From an uncultured Candidatus Saccharibacteria bacterium (lineage in GTDB: Bacteria > Patescibacteriota > Saccharimonadia > Saccharimonadales > Saccharimonadaceae), in the NCBI GenBank assembly GCA_938036825.1, contig CALHWD010000021.1, forward strand, positions 1 through 64,000: DNA of 64,000 nucleotides. Reading direction: 5' to 3'. The notes under the pieces are model-generated. The model saw only the letters and a list, made by a program, of their open reading frames with translations, made no database searches and had not been told where the DNA came from. Of the stretch, positions 53,650 through 62,714 are shown piece by piece; positions within the stretch are counted from its first letter, which is position 1, and each line of letters starts with the position of its first letter. A program made the position numbers and the translations under genes.

Positions 53650-54249
53650 TTAATGAAATTCATTTTTCTTAACCCTAGGGATACGACGACGAGACAACAC
53701 TGTAACCAGCCACAAACAGCCACTACATAAAACAAATCCAATTGTCGCAGGGGCAATCACCGCCAGACCAGCTTCACCAGAAAAAGTTATACTCCATAGT
53801 AATTTACCGGCAGCCATTAACGCCATGACTATCACACCTAGCCAGATATTTCGCCACCACAATGCCATGGCTAAAGTAGTAAAAGACAATGGTATAAGCA
53901 ATGTGAGGAAAATCTTACTTAATGTCCATTCACCCCGTAAATACTGCTGCTCAACTTGCAAAAACTGTTGCACCTGTAAATTCGTTTCATCGGGCGGGGC
54001 AAACCATCCCATGCTGGTCAAGGTCAAGAATATCACCATCATTATCCCTGCCCAGCTCCGCCGATAGGCAAACCAGCAAAACGGTATCAAGAACAACGGA
54101 CGGATATACCAACTAAGCTGGTTGTGGTGCCGCTGCCACAGCCAATCCCAAAAACTCGGAGTAGTAAATGCCGCGGCGATGAATAGCATAATCAACCCAG
54201 CAAACAAGATGGCGATGAATGTGTCGTACTTTTTTATCACAGCCATCAT
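53650..54249 (-). CDS. hypothetical membrane protein
   Basis: 199 residues with about five membrane helices: near 9-28, 48-60, 65-80, 113-133 and 137-155, and a last one at 160-185, ending in a basic Arg/Lys tail. Trp-rich loops (FWDWLWQRHHNQLSWYIRP). No family recognised. The ATG follows TATAGT by 7 bases (leaderless). First gene after the N-terminal lepA half, at the right edge of the insert. Confidence 0.62.
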   Translation of the reverse strand: MMAVIKKYDTFIAILFAGLIMLFIAAAFTTPSFWDWLWQRHHNQLSWYIRPLFLIPFCWFAYRRSWAGIMMVIFLTLTSMGWFAPPDETNLQVQQFLQVEQQYLRGEWTLSKIFLTLLIPLSFTTLAMALWWRNIWLGVIVMALMAAGKLLWSITFSGEAGLAVIAPATIGFVLCSGCLWLVTVLSRRRIPRVKKNEFH

Positions 54250-54265
54250 ACGATAAACTATACCA

Positions 54266-54275
54266 CTATATTATA
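54266..54275. repeat. right copy of 10-bp direct repeat flanking the lepA insert
   Basis: CTATATTATA, one base beyond the stop codon of the N-terminal lepA half; identical to 48565-48574. Confidence 0.35.
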
Positions 54276-54276
54276 A

Positions 54277-55377
54277 CTACTCAAAGTATTTCTTGAGTGT
54301 CACTGTATCCCCCACCCGGGCCTCACGCGTCGTCTTCAGGTTGGTGACGATGTAGCCGATTTCACCGGTGCCAAGCAGTGGGTCGGGCTGCATGGTTGGG
54401 CTGAGGTGCCCTACTTCCAGCGCAAGGCCGCGGGCTCCGGTAGCCATCATGGTAATGTCCGCACCTTTCGGTATCGTGCCGTCTACCACGCGCACATAGA
54501 GGATGACCCCCCGGTAGTCATCGTAGTAGCTATCAAAAATCAGGGCGCGCGTTGGTATGGCCGGCCTATCACTACCCTGCGCGGCCATACGCTCAGCCTG
54601 CACCGCTAGTGGCGACACTGGCGCTGGGATACGCTCGACGATAGCCCGGAGCACTTGCGGTACATTCTGCCCAGTCTTGGCTGAGATATGAATAATATCG
54701 CTCTCATCACAGCTGAGTAGATTAATCACCTGCTTGGAGACGCGTGGCACATCGGCTGCTGGCAGGTCAACCTTGTTGAGCACCGGGATGATCGTGAGGT
54801 CCTGCTCCATCGCGAGATACACATTAGCGAGCGTCTGCGCCTGGATCCCCTGGCTGGCATCCACCACCAGCACCGCGCCTTCGCAGGCCTGCAAGCTGCG
54901 CGATACTTCATAGCTGAAGTCAACATGGCCAGGGGTGTCGATCAGGTTGAGGTCGTAGGTGCCAGGCTGGGGCACGGTGTTTCTGTCCCCGTCAATTGAA
55001 CCAACAGGCGATACTAAGCGGGTGGCAGTCGACGGGGCAGCACCCGCTTCTGAAGAAATCTCTGATTTTTCAGAAGAAGAGGCGGATTGACTGACAGGAC
55101 CCGCGTCCAGCGACCGACGTGAAGATTCCATGGGAATCTTCGAAGATGGGAGCAATGATATTATGCTACTCGCTTCCGATTTATACGCATACTTCATCCG
55201 CACCGGGGCGAGCTTGATCGTAATTCCTTTCTCGCGCTCCAGATCCATACTATCCAGCAATTGCTGCTTCATATCTCGCTTGGTAACGGTACCTGTCAGC
55301 TCCATCATGCGGTCAGCCAGGGTGCTTTTGCCATGGTCGATATGGGCGATGATGCAGAAATTACGGATATGTTCCAT
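54277..55377 (-). CDS. lepA: elongation factor 4 (LepA), N-terminal half of a split gene
   Basis: 366 residues: GTPase domain and domain II. G1 is [14 protein letters not shown] (11-24), G2 region [12 protein letters not shown]3 [21 protein letters not shown]4 [12 protein letters not shown]5 HISAKTGQN. Domain II ends with [20 protein letters not shown], where the protein stops after LKKYFE; the rest is at 47599-48558. Between G2 and G3, residues ~66-137 are an extra Ser/Ala-rich segment (family has about 20 residues there, here about 90), encoded by a palindrome-rich stretch. Starts 3 bases after the murJ stop; same transcript as tilS-ftsH-murJ. Confidence 0.92.
   Translation of the reverse strand: MEHIRNFCIIAHIDHGKSTLADRMMELTGTVTKRDMKQQLLDSMDLEREKGITIKLAPVRMKYAYKSEASSIISLLPSSKIPMESSRRSLDAGPVSQSASSSEKSEISSEAGAAPSTATRLVSPVGSIDGDRNTVPQPGTYDLNLIDTPGHVDFSYEVSRSLQACEGAVLVVDASQGIQAQTLANVYLAMEQDLTIIPVLNKVDLPAADVPRVSKQVINLLSCDESDIIHISAKTGQNVPQVLRAIVERIPAPVSPLAVQAERMAAQGSDRPAIPTRALIFDSYYDDYRGVILYVRVVDGTIPKGADITMMATGARGLALEVGHLSPTMQPDPLLGTGEIGYIVTNLKTTREARVGDTVTLKKYFE
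54967..55182 (-). repeat. in-frame palindrome-rich insertion in lepA
   Basis: About 216 bases, in frame. It holds three hairpins: AAGCGGGTG/CACCCGCTT (55016-55024 with 55041-55049), CTTCTGAAGAAATC with GATTTTTCAGAAG (55047-55076), and GAAGATTCC/GGAATCTTC around ATG (55121-55141). Comparable to palindromic elements that insert in frame in Rickettsia genes. No intein splice residues are seen. Confidence 0.6.
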
Positions 55378-55380
55378 ACG

Positions 55381-57051
55381 CTAGCGTTTCCAGTTCCAGC
55401 CAAGGTTAATCCGTCCAAAGAAGATCTGCCGCAACCGATTAAGCACTGGCTCGGCCTCTTTAAGCCTCAGCCGCCGGCTAAACCATATATAAACCGCAAA
55501 GCTCACTACCGTGATCATAATAAATTTCGGAAAGGCAAGGAAGAAACTCTTATCGTTTGTGCCAAAGGGGATCATTACCACGCTCAGGTAAGCAGCTAAA
55601 CCAGTTGGCACCGCAGCAATGACCATCTTATAGATGCTGTTAACGAAGCCACGATCAAACAGCTTCGGCATGCGCCGCCCCATGAAGAAGAAGAGGATAA
55701 TCACCTCTACAACGGCAGTGATAGACTGTGCCCAAGCCAAGCCATAGCCCGGGTTTTGGTTCTTCGACCAGAGATTTACCAGGATAATCGCCAGGATAAT
55801 GTTAAACCCAATCGCAAAGAACGAGATATAAAGCGGCGTCTTGGTATCCTGCTGCGCGTAGAAGCTACGTGCTGCAATATGATAAATCGTGCGGAAAAAT
55901 ATCGTCAAAACAAGCACCCCAAGAAAACCCGATATCACTGCGTCACCCCGGTTATGAATAAAGCTCACCACATAACCCCGTGCAAAGTAGGTAATAACCG
56001 CCACTGGCAGCGCTAACCAAATAATCACTCGGATCATTGCCTGCAATTCCTTACGGAAGAGATCCTCGCGCCCCGCCCCAAGGTGTTCCGTCATTTGCGG
56101 GAAGGCTGCATTGCTAATTGCCACACCAATCAAGTTCACTGGCATCAATGACAATGCCGACGCCTGTTGGTAAGCCCGCACCGTCCCATCAGCCATGCGC
56201 GAAGCGAGGTTTGTCTCCACAAGACCATTAAGATAGTCGATCCCTTGGTCCAGTGAGCGCGTTCGCAGCAGACGCAGCACCTGGCGAAAGCTCTTGTTCT
56301 TGCGCTTGATCATAAAGCGATAGTCAAAGTCTAAGCCAAGCAGGCCAATCGAGCTAACAATCAACTGTAGCACCGAGCCTAGCACCACACCTAGTGCTAC
56401 ACCCATAATGCCACCCTCAAACACTTGCCAGCCAAAGATATTAATACCGTTCGTAAAGAAGGTTGCACCAATGATGATACCAATATTGTAGATCGTTGGC
56501 GCCAGCGCATAGAAGGTAAAGCGCCCAATCGCCTGCTGCATGCTCGCAATGACGGTAGAGATAGAGAAGAGGAATGGATTGACCGCAATCACGCGCATCA
56601 TACTCACTGCCAGGCTCCGCCCTGACTCGCTGAGCCCCGGCCCTACCACGACATTCACGAGCGGCTCAGCAAAGATCATAATCAAAATACTCGCCGCTAA
56701 GGTCGTGAGTGCCAAGAAATTGATCAAGCTCGAGCTCAAATCCCACGCCGACTGCTTGTTACCCGACGCCAAGCGCTGGTTAAACACTGGTATAAAGGAT
56801 ACGCTCAGCGCCCCAGACACCAGCACAAAGAACATGAAGTCGGGGATAGTAAAGGCTACGGTATAGGCATCAGCACCCACTTTGTAGGTGTCGTAGTACA
56901 TACCATTAATAAGCCGCTCACGATACATCCCTAAAACGCTCGATAGTAACGTTGAGCCTGCCAGTAGGGCAGCAGCATTCTTTATGTTTAGTTTGCTATT
57001 TGCTTTGGCGACGACTGAGCGGACACGCCGACGATTTGCTCCATGTGCCAC
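55381..57051 (-). CDS. murJ: lipid II flippase MurJ (MviN)
   Basis: 556 residues, about 14 membrane helices, MOP superfamily. Start region LLAGSTLLSSVLGMYRERLI with the Arg pair facing the substrate cavity, PDFMFFVLVSGALSVSFIPVF, and the SLDQGIDYLNGLVETNLASR, SLMPVNLIGVAISNAAFP core, all typical of MurJ. Flips undecaprenyl-linked lipid II across the membrane. GTG start at 57051 with GGGAGG 5 bases upstream; a frame to 57102 overlaps ftsH. 16 bases after ftsH, 3 before the lepA half. Confidence 0.94.
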   Translation of the reverse strand: MAHGANRRRVRSVVAKANSKLNIKNAAALLAGSTLLSSVLGMYRERLINGMYYDTYKVGADAYTVAFTIPDFMFFVLVSGALSVSFIPVFNQRLASGNKQSAWDLSSSLINFLALTTLAASILIMIFAEPLVNVVVGPGLSESGRSLAVSMMRVIAVNPFLFSISTVIASMQQAIGRFTFYALAPTIYNIGIIIGATFFTNGINIFGWQVFEGGIMGVALGVVLGSVLQLIVSSIGLLGLDFDYRFMIKRKNKSFRQVLRLLRTRSLDQGIDYLNGLVETNLASRMADGTVRAYQQASALSLMPVNLIGVAISNAAFPQMTEHLGAGREDLFRKELQAMIRVIIWLALPVAVITYFARGYVVSFIHNRGDAVISGFLGVLVLTIFFRTIYHIAARSFYAQQDTKTPLYISFFAIGFNIILAIILVNLWSKNQNPGYGLAWAQSITAVVEVIILFFFMGRRMPKLFDRGFVNSIYKMVIAAVPTGLAAYLSVVMIPFGTNDKSFFLAFPKFIMITVVSFAVYIWFSRRLRLKEAEPVLNRLRQIFFGRINLGWNWKR

Positions 57052-57067
57052 TGGTACCTCCCTGCTC

Positions 57068-58912
57068 CTAGTGGAGCTTGGCCTCCGTTGGCAAAGTGGC
57101 ATCTGCCATCGCAGCCTTAGCTTCGTCTTCTTCTAGTGTTTCGTGAACAAGCAGCTCATCTTTGAGCTTCTCAAGCGCTGGACGGTTGTGCGAGAGAACA
57201 ATCTCAGCACGGCGAGAAGCTTCTTTGATAAGCGCCTCTACCTCATGGTCAATCGCCTCAGCAGTCGCATCGCTATATGGCCGCTCGTGAGTGATCTTGT
57301 CAAACACCATGCCGCCATTATCTTCGTGGAAGACTTGGTCGCGGAGCTTTGCACCCATGCCCTGCTCAATCACCATATCACGGGCAATCTCCGTCGCTTT
57401 GCGTAGATCACTGCCCGCTCCCGTCGTAATACCATCATCGCCATAGATCAGCTTCTCGGCGATCCGCCCACCCATCGCCCGGGCCAGAATATCCTTAAAC
57501 TCGTATACATTGGTGTAGCTTTTATCTTCTGGAGGTAAGAACCATGTCACGCCGCCCGTGCCACCACGCGGGATGATGGTTACCTTATGTACCGGATCGC
57601 TATCCGGTAAGACATGCCCCACAATAGCATGACCCGCCTCGTGATACGCCGTGAGTTCTTTCTCATGGTCGGTCATTACCTTGGCTTTGCGCTCGGGCCC
57701 AATCGCCACCTTCTCAAAGGCCTCGGTCAGGTCTTGGTTGGTGATCATCTTCTTGCCACGGCGCGCTGCAATAATTGCTGCTTCGTTGGCCATGTTCGCG
57801 AGGTCGGCACCACTGCTACCGGCTGTCTTGGCAGCAAGCTTGTCGAGATCGACCGATGCATCGGTTGGTTTGTTCTTGAAGTGCACCTTGAGGATTGCCT
57901 CACGGTCTTTGCGCTCGGGTAGGCTAATCGTCGTATGGCGGTCGAAGCGGCCTGGACGCAACAGTGCTGGGTCGAGCACATCGGCTCGGTTGGTTGCCGC
58001 TAGGATAATCACGTTTGTATCAGCCTCAAAGCCGTCCATCTCTACCAAAATCTGGTTCAGCGTCTGCTCGCGCTCGTCGTGGCCACCGCCCATGCCAGAG
58101 CCACGTTTACGTCCCACGGCGTCAATCTCATCAATGAAGATAATGGCTGGCGCATTCTTCTTGGCCTTAGCAAAGAGGTCGCGTACTCGGCTTGCCCCCA
58201 CACCAACAAACATCTCCACAAACTCTGAGCCGCTGATAGAAAAGAACGGTACGTTAGCCTCGCCTGCAACCGCTCGCGCCAACATCGTTTTACCAGTACC
58301 AGGGTTACCAACAAGGAGAATCCCTTTAGGGATCTTAGCACCGAGGCTCTGATACTTCTTGGGGTGCTTGAGGAAGTCCACCACCTCTTGCAAATCTTGC
58401 TTGGCGTTTTCATTACCCGCAATGTCATCAAATACTACCCGCTCTTTATCAAGGCCATACAGCTTGGCCTTACTCTTGCCAAAGCCCATCGCTTGGCTAT
58501 TCTGTCCCTGGGCTTGGCGCATCATAAACATAAAGAGAACGCCAAACAATACGACCGACAGGACAATTGGTGCGAGATTCCAAAACAATAGGCCCGTCTG
58601 TGACTCATTTTGCACCTTTACCTCTGTTTTGTCGTGCTTGAGTCCTTGGGTATAGATAGTGCCATTCTCTTTGAGACTACGCTCGGTCGGCTTGGACTGG
58701 CCTTTGGGTGTAACAGTCAGCTCATTACCTTGGATCTCGATCTTGGCAATTTTGCCATTATTTGCTCGATTCACCACGTCTGAGAGCGGCACATCCTTAA
58801 GGTTAGCCTGCGGCGAATTAATAGCCCAAAATGCCAGCACACCCAGTACCACAATCGCCCAAAACAGCCCTAGACGCAGGGCATTGGTCGCTTTCGACGG
58901 TTTTTTATTCAT
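57068..58912 (-). CDS. ftsH: ATP-dependent zinc metalloprotease FtsH
   Basis: 614 residues. Membrane helices near 14-32 and 106-126 with a short external domain, then [23 protein letters not shown], Walker [13 protein letters not shown], Walker [33 protein letters not shown]. Protease: [13 protein letters not shown] (HEAGH zinc site) and the distal Asp in [13 protein letters not shown]. Degrades membrane and unfolded proteins. Start ATG at 58912 with AGGAG 11 bases upstream, or GTG at 58924. Part of tilS-ftsH-murJ-lepA. Confidence 0.97.
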   Translation of the reverse strand: MNKKPSKATNALRLGLFWAIVVLGVLAFWAINSPQANLKDVPLSDVVNRANNGKIAKIEIQGNELTVTPKGQSKPTERSLKENGTIYTQGLKHDKTEVKVQNESQTGLLFWNLAPIVLSVVLFGVLFMFMMRQAQGQNSQAMGFGKSKAKLYGLDKERVVFDDIAGNENAKQDLQEVVDFLKHPKKYQSLGAKIPKGILLVGNPGTGKTMLARAVAGEANVPFFSISGSEFVEMFVGVGASRVRDLFAKAKKNAPAIIFIDEIDAVGRKRGSGMGGGHDEREQTLNQILVEMDGFEADTNVIILAATNRADVLDPALLRPGRFDRHTTISLPERKDREAILKVHFKNKPTDASVDLDKLAAKTAGSSGADLANMANEAAIIAARRGKKMITNQDLTEAFEKVAIGPERKAKVMTDHEKELTAYHEAGHAIVGHVLPDSDPVHKVTIIPRGGTGGVTWFLPPEDKSYTNVYEFKDILARAMGGRIAEKLIYGDDGITTGAGSDLRKATEIARDMVIEQGMGAKLRDQVFHEDNGGMVFDKITHERPYSDATAEAIDHEVEALIKEASRRAEIVLSHNRPALEKLKDELLVHETLEEDEAKAAMADATLPTEAKLH

Positions 58913-58962
58913 CAGGGAACTCACTCCTTTCGTTCGCTTGCATTCTCACACAGTAATCTGAT

Positions 58963-59811
58963 CTATTGTACCACTTCTACAGTGAATTGCCGAGGGCTAA
59001 ACTGCAAATACACGCCATCGCCCACCACGTGGCGGCTGCCTGGACGAGCAGTCTTGATGGCTAGTACCGCACGCTCAAGCCGCGGACGGGTTGGGCGCGG
59101 CGCACCTGCCCACATAATCATCGCACCCAATAGTTCCTGAGCGCTTGCTTCGTCAATCATAATCAACCCATGGCGCTGGGCCGCAAACTGCGGCAAGAGG
59201 TGTTGCACTTCATCATTAATGGTGTGGCGCAGCGCAAGTTGCCGATCCCGCAGCGCGGTAATCTGCGCCGCCTGCTCTGCCGTAAGGAGCCGCTGAATGG
59301 AGCGCCGCAGCCGATTGCGCGTGTAGCGGTCACTCGCATTCGTCTCATCTTCTACCCATTCCAGGTGATGAGCCAGTGCATAGGCACGGATATCTGCCTT
59401 GCGCCAGCCCAGTAGTGGCCGCTCCACCCCGGGGCGGTTCAGCACGGCCAGCCCACGCCATCCCGTTCCACGTACTAAGTTAAGCGCCACTGTTTCTACT
59501 AAATCGTCCAAGTGATGTGCTGTTACCACTGGTGCTTGGTATTGCGCTGCTGTATCGAGCAAAAAATCATACCGAGCCTCTCGCGCTGTCGCTTCGCTCG
59601 CATTCGGCCCAAGCTTAAGCTGAGTAGACACAAAGGGTAGTCCATAGCGCGCCGCCAATGCCGCCACAAAGCGCGCATCTGCTGCCGATGCTTCGCCCCG
59701 GATTCCGTGATCGACATGCGCCACAATCAACGGCTCCGTCGCCTGCGCCGCCATCACATCCAAGAGCACCACACTATCCACACCACCAGACACTGCAACA
59801 AGATATGCCAT
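58963..59811 (-). CDS. tilS: tRNA(Ile)-lysidine synthase TilS
   Basis: 282 residues, catalytic N-terminal domain plus a short C-terminal part. PP-loop SGGVDSVVLLDV (8-19), VAHVDHGIRGEAS, ARYDFLLDTA, and HHLDDLVETVALNLVRG; RPLLGWRKADI. Modifies C34 of the CAU-anticodon tRNA-Ile so that it reads AUA. C-terminal TilS domains are missing or reduced compared with E. coli (432 residues), similar to short forms in other bacteria. The ATG follows TATACT by 6 bases (leaderless). First gene of the tilS-ftsH-murJ-lepA unit. Confidence 0.95.
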   Translation of the reverse strand: MAYLVAVSGGVDSVVLLDVMAAQATEPLIVAHVDHGIRGEASAADARFVAALAARYGLPFVSTQLKLGPNASEATAREARYDFLLDTAAQYQAPVVTAHHLDDLVETVALNLVRGTGWRGLAVLNRPGVERPLLGWRKADIRAYALAHHLEWVEDETNASDRYTRNRLRRSIQRLLTAEQAAQITALRDRQLALRHTINDEVQHLLPQFAAQRHGLIMIDEASAQELLGAMIMWAGAPRPTRPRLERAVLAIKTARPGSRHVVGDGVYLQFSPRQFTVEVVQ

Positions 59812-59884
59812 GGCAATAGTATATTCATTTTGCCAAGAGGAGTAAATACTAGTTTTATTATGCGCAATATGCTAGGCGCAGACA

Positions 59885-59980
59885 CAAAACAAGCCGCCCG
59901 GGAGGAGGAATGGCGGCTTGCATGATAGAGGAGGAGGTAGCGTGTGCTACTACAGGTAGTATGCCCCGTCTTACTTAAAT
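59885..59980 (-). ncRNA. candidate small RNA with C-rich loops and terminator
   Basis: Minus strand: a small hairpin ACTAC/GTAGT, the single-stranded tract CCTCCTCCTC, then a perfect 9-bp stem CAAGCCGCC/GGCGGCTTG (59890-59920) whose loop contains CCTCCTCCC, ending TTTTGTG. The C-rich loops complement the ribosome-binding consensus, as in CU-rich regulatory RNAs. A weak -10 (CATACT) lies upstream. The remainder of 59981-60257 shows no gene. Confidence 0.35.
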
Positions 59981-60257
59981 GGAGCTGAAAGTGGACACTC
60001 TTTGCTATTTTAGCAATACACCGATGCAAGCCAGCGTGGCAGAGTCTTCACCAGTGAGCTTCTTGTAGGCTCTAGAGTCTCGCAAACTTCTTCGTAATAT
60101 ACTGCAAAGCAATAGGCCACACCCTATGCAATTTGCACCAGTAGCAGAGAATAAAAAACTAATCCGATGGTGTCGAGCTAAAAAAGCTCAAACTCCTAGA
60201 TTATTAAGCAGCCAAAACTAAGAAGGCGAAAATACCTCAACTACAAAACAGATCTCT

Positions 60258-61646
60258 CTACTTACGGGATAATTTGCTTGCCGCAGTCCGCACTGCCTCA
60301 CTCCACGTTAAGAAAACATGTGGAAGCTCTGCCAGCTGCTCAGCAGTGAGGTCGTGTTTGATGGCGAGAGTGACCTCTTGGATGAGCTCACTAGCCCGCG
60401 GAGCAACAATCGTCCCGCCGAGCAATACCCCTTGCTTGTCGCTAATCAGCTTGACGAACCCCTCACGGAAGTCACTTGTATTGCTGCGGGCAATCATCCC
60501 GAGCGGTACCAACACCTTATTAATCTTGAGATCGCGCTTAATACAGTCATCTTCATTAAAGCCCACACTGGCCACCTCTGGGTAAATGAAGGTAGCACGC
60601 GGCACTAGCTCGTAGTCAAGCGTCATTTGCGATTTAGGGTGAAGGATGTTGTGCGCTGTTAGCCGGCCCTCGCTCAAGACGGTGTGGGTTGGCACATCAT
60701 TACCTAGCACGTGGCCCGCCGCATAGATATGCCGCACGTTGGTTTGGAAGAATTGGTTGACCTCAACACCACCATCGGGCGAATACGTTACCTCGGCATT
60801 ATCAAGCCCAATATCAATGGTTGGCTCTGGCTTGGTTGCTACCAAGACACGCTCTACTTCCATCGTCCGCTCAATACCACCACGGATATATTGGACGATC
60901 ACATTACCACTTGGGCCACGCATGAGGGAGCGAATCGTCGTTTGCGTCAAGACCGACAGTGGTTGGTCGCGCTGCAGGAGGCTGCTCACCGCCTCACTTA
61001 CCTCTTCATCCTCAGTCGGCAAAATGCGTGATGACTGCTCTGCCACCGACACCGTGCTACCAAAGGTCGCAAAGAAATGCGCTAGCTCAATCGCCGTCGT
61101 CGTCGCACCAATGATCAATAGGCTGCGAGGCGGGCGGCTCAGCTTGAGGGCGGTGCGTGGTGTCAGCCAGTCAATCGTCTCGATACCTGCAATCGCTGGC
61201 TGGGTCACGTGTGCCCCTGTTGCGATCAAAACATGCCCTGCTGTTACTTCATGGTCACCAATCGTTACAGTGTGCTGGTCACGTAAGACACCTTTGCCGT
61301 AGAATGTATCAATCCCTTGTTGGTTATAATAGTGCTCGTTATCGCCCGCACCAGTCCGCTCTACCACTGTATTTTTCCAGTGCTGGATGGCTGGGTAGTC
61401 AAAATCCACTCGCGATGTATCGAGCCCAAACTGGTGACCCCGCTGGATACGATTGTAAAGCTGTGCCACACCCAGCAGCGTCTTGACAGGAATATCTCCC
61501 CAATTAGGTGCACCACCACCAAAGGTGTCTGCCTCAATCAGCCCCACTTTCTTATCTGCCCGAGCGGCCACTAAAGCCGCAGTACTGCCAGCTGCACCAC
61601 TACCCAGCACCAACAAATCATAATCGTAGCGTGGTCGTCGTATCAT
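60258..61646 (-). CDS. flavin-dependent pyridine nucleotide oxidoreductase lacking redox cysteines
   Basis: 462 residues, two-dinucleotide-binding fold. FAD site LLVLGSGAAGSTAALVAARA (11-30), NAD(P) site IIGATTTAIELAHFFATFG, HIYAAGHV with the FAD Asp replaced, and a C-terminal dimer domain. Family members (lipoamide dehydrogenase, mercuric reductase) have GGTCxNxGCxPSK; here the site is GGGAPNWGDIPVK, with Ala46 and Asp51 instead of the two Cys. The end reads HVFLTWSEAV rather than HxHPTxxE. Closest idea is a soluble transhydrogenase (SthA)-like or NADH oxidoreductase. GGAG is 8-9 bases before the ATG. Confidence 0.82.
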   Translation of the reverse strand: MIRRPRYDYDLLVLGSGAAGSTAALVAARADKKVGLIEADTFGGGAPNWGDIPVKTLLGVAQLYNRIQRGHQFGLDTSRVDFDYPAIQHWKNTVVERTGAGDNEHYYNQQGIDTFYGKGVLRDQHTVTIGDHEVTAGHVLIATGAHVTQPAIAGIETIDWLTPRTALKLSRPPRSLLIIGATTTAIELAHFFATFGSTVSVAEQSSRILPTEDEEVSEAVSSLLQRDQPLSVLTQTTIRSLMRGPSGNVIVQYIRGGIERTMEVERVLVATKPEPTIDIGLDNAEVTYSPDGGVEVNQFFQTNVRHIYAAGHVLGNDVPTHTVLSEGRLTAHNILHPKSQMTLDYELVPRATFIYPEVASVGFNEDDCIKRDLKINKVLVPLGMIARSNTSDFREGFVKLISDKQGVLLGGTIVAPRASELIQEVTLAIKHDLTAEQLAELPHVFLTWSEAVRTAASKLSRK

Positions 61647-61777
61647 GTGGTGGTTCTCCTTAACTCCTGATTGGGCGTTTTCTCTATTATACCACTGGCC
61701 TGGGCAAAAAAGAACGCCAAAACACTCGTCTGAGCCCTAGCCTTCTTACTAATTCTCTGCTATAATGCGTCATGTTT

Positions 61778-61854
61778 GGCACCGTAGCTCAGCCGGTTAG
61801 AGCGCAGGACTCATAAGCCTGAGGTCACTGGTTCGATCCCAGTCGGTGCTACCA
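61778..61854 (+). tRNA. tRNA-Met, elongator type (CAU)
   Basis: Acceptor GGCACCG/CGGTGCT, anticodon loop CTCATAA (CAT), T-arm CTGGTTCGATCCCAG, CCA encoded. The anticodon stem CAGGA/GCCTG has an A31-G39 mismatch. Could be the tRNA-Ile2 that TilS modifies; elongator Met preferred. TATAAT lies at 61761-61766. Confidence 0.88.
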
Positions 61855-61863
61855 GATATGATA

Positions 61864-61897
61864 GGCGGCGTACAATAAGTGCGCCGTTTTATTTTTT
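61864..61897 (+). terminator. terminator after tRNA-Met
   Basis: CGGCGTAC/GTGCGCCG stem with one wobble, then TTTTATTTTTT. Confidence 0.75.
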
Positions 61898-61954
61898 ATC
61901 CAAGGCTATAGCCTATATCGGATGTGCGAGGATGAATATTATAGGGGTATGTTC

Positions 61955-61987
61955 AAAGCACCTCAGGCGCATCACCCAAGGTGCTTT
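61955..61987. terminator. hairpin downstream of the 38-residue ORF
   Basis: Perfect 9-bp inverted repeat AAAGCACCT/AGGTGCTTT with a 15-base loop, 7 bases after the stop of the small minus-strand ORF. T-run weak. Confidence 0.45.
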
Positions 61988-61994
61988 CGATCGT

Positions 61995-62111
61995 TTAGAG
62001 CTCTACCTCTGCTAATTTGCTGTGGCGCGCGGCAATGAATGCCCGCAGCTCTGCCATACTACGCGACCGATTCCAGGTGGCAAGTATGGTTTCTTTCGTC
62101 TTTTTTCGCAT
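61995..62111 (-). CDS. small ORF, 38 residues
   Basis: Product starts MRKKTKETILATWNRSRS and ends KLAEVEL: basic N-terminus, helical, soluble. GAGGG lies 5 bases before the ATG and a strong inverted repeat follows the stop by 7 bases, so it looks like a complete small gene. No family recognised. Confidence 0.5.
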   Translation of the reverse strand: MRKKTKETILATWNRSRSMAELRAFIAARHSKLAEVEL

Positions 62112-62300
62112 ATCTACCCTCTTTTTTGTGTTGTCATTATCGACCTACCTCGATCCTAGCATATATACGAACAAAATGCAAACAAATTGTTTCTTAATTT
62201 ACTTTTTACCTTATTTACCCCTGTTAATTACTATTTATTCTAAAGAAACTTTGTGTATCGTACTTTGTGCGCCACCTCTGAAGGTCTGTCATTACTTATA

Positions 62301-62411
62301 TTACACCCTCTTTGTCTTTCGGTCTTCACGGTAGAGACAATAGCCGCTAACTGTATTGAAGGCGTGAGCAGTACCTACCAGCTCATGCGCCAGTAATAAA
62401 TCTCCACCCAT
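62301..62411 (-). CDS. possible small ORF, 36 residues
   Basis: Frame starting MGGDLLLAHELVGTAHAFNT and ending YREDRKTKRV. Codon choice resembles real genes (GCG, CTG, GGC), and the product is amphipathic with a basic end. No clear ribosome site or -10 in good position. The rest of 62112-62516 is AT-rich without visible genes. Confidence 0.25.
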   Translation of the reverse strand: MGGDLLLAHELVGTAHAFNTVSGYCLYREDRKTKRV

Positions 62412-62516
62412 TTGAACAAAAAAGTACACTCTACTAGACGCCAGTGGTAAAGGCACCAAGAATAGTTTTGAGGTTAATACTAACCTCATTCCATCTCTAC
62501 CCTCCCAAGATAATCC

Positions 62517-62546
62517 AAAGCAAAAACCCTACCGCGTGGTAGGGTT
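62517..62546 (-). terminator. terminator of tRNA-fMet
   Basis: Minus strand AACCCTACC/GGTAGGGTT, 4-base loop, then TTTGCTTTGG. Confidence 0.8.
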
Positions 62547-62552
62547 CTTACC

Positions 62553-62631
<79 letters not shown>

Positions 62632-62714
62632 TTACGGTTCTTATTCTACCAGTGATGAATGCCAATTGTCAAGGATTTACCACCTGAATATCAAGATTTC
62701 CGCTCCCCTGCTTG

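Noticed and set aside
54277..55377. Intein inside the LepA GTPase domain
   Set aside because: The extra segment has no Cys/Ser splice junctions, no His-Asn end and is far too short for an intein; palindromes fit better.
47599..55377. lepA as a decaying pseudogene
   Set aside because: Both halves keep full-length domains without frameshifts, and the second half has its own start and promoter box.
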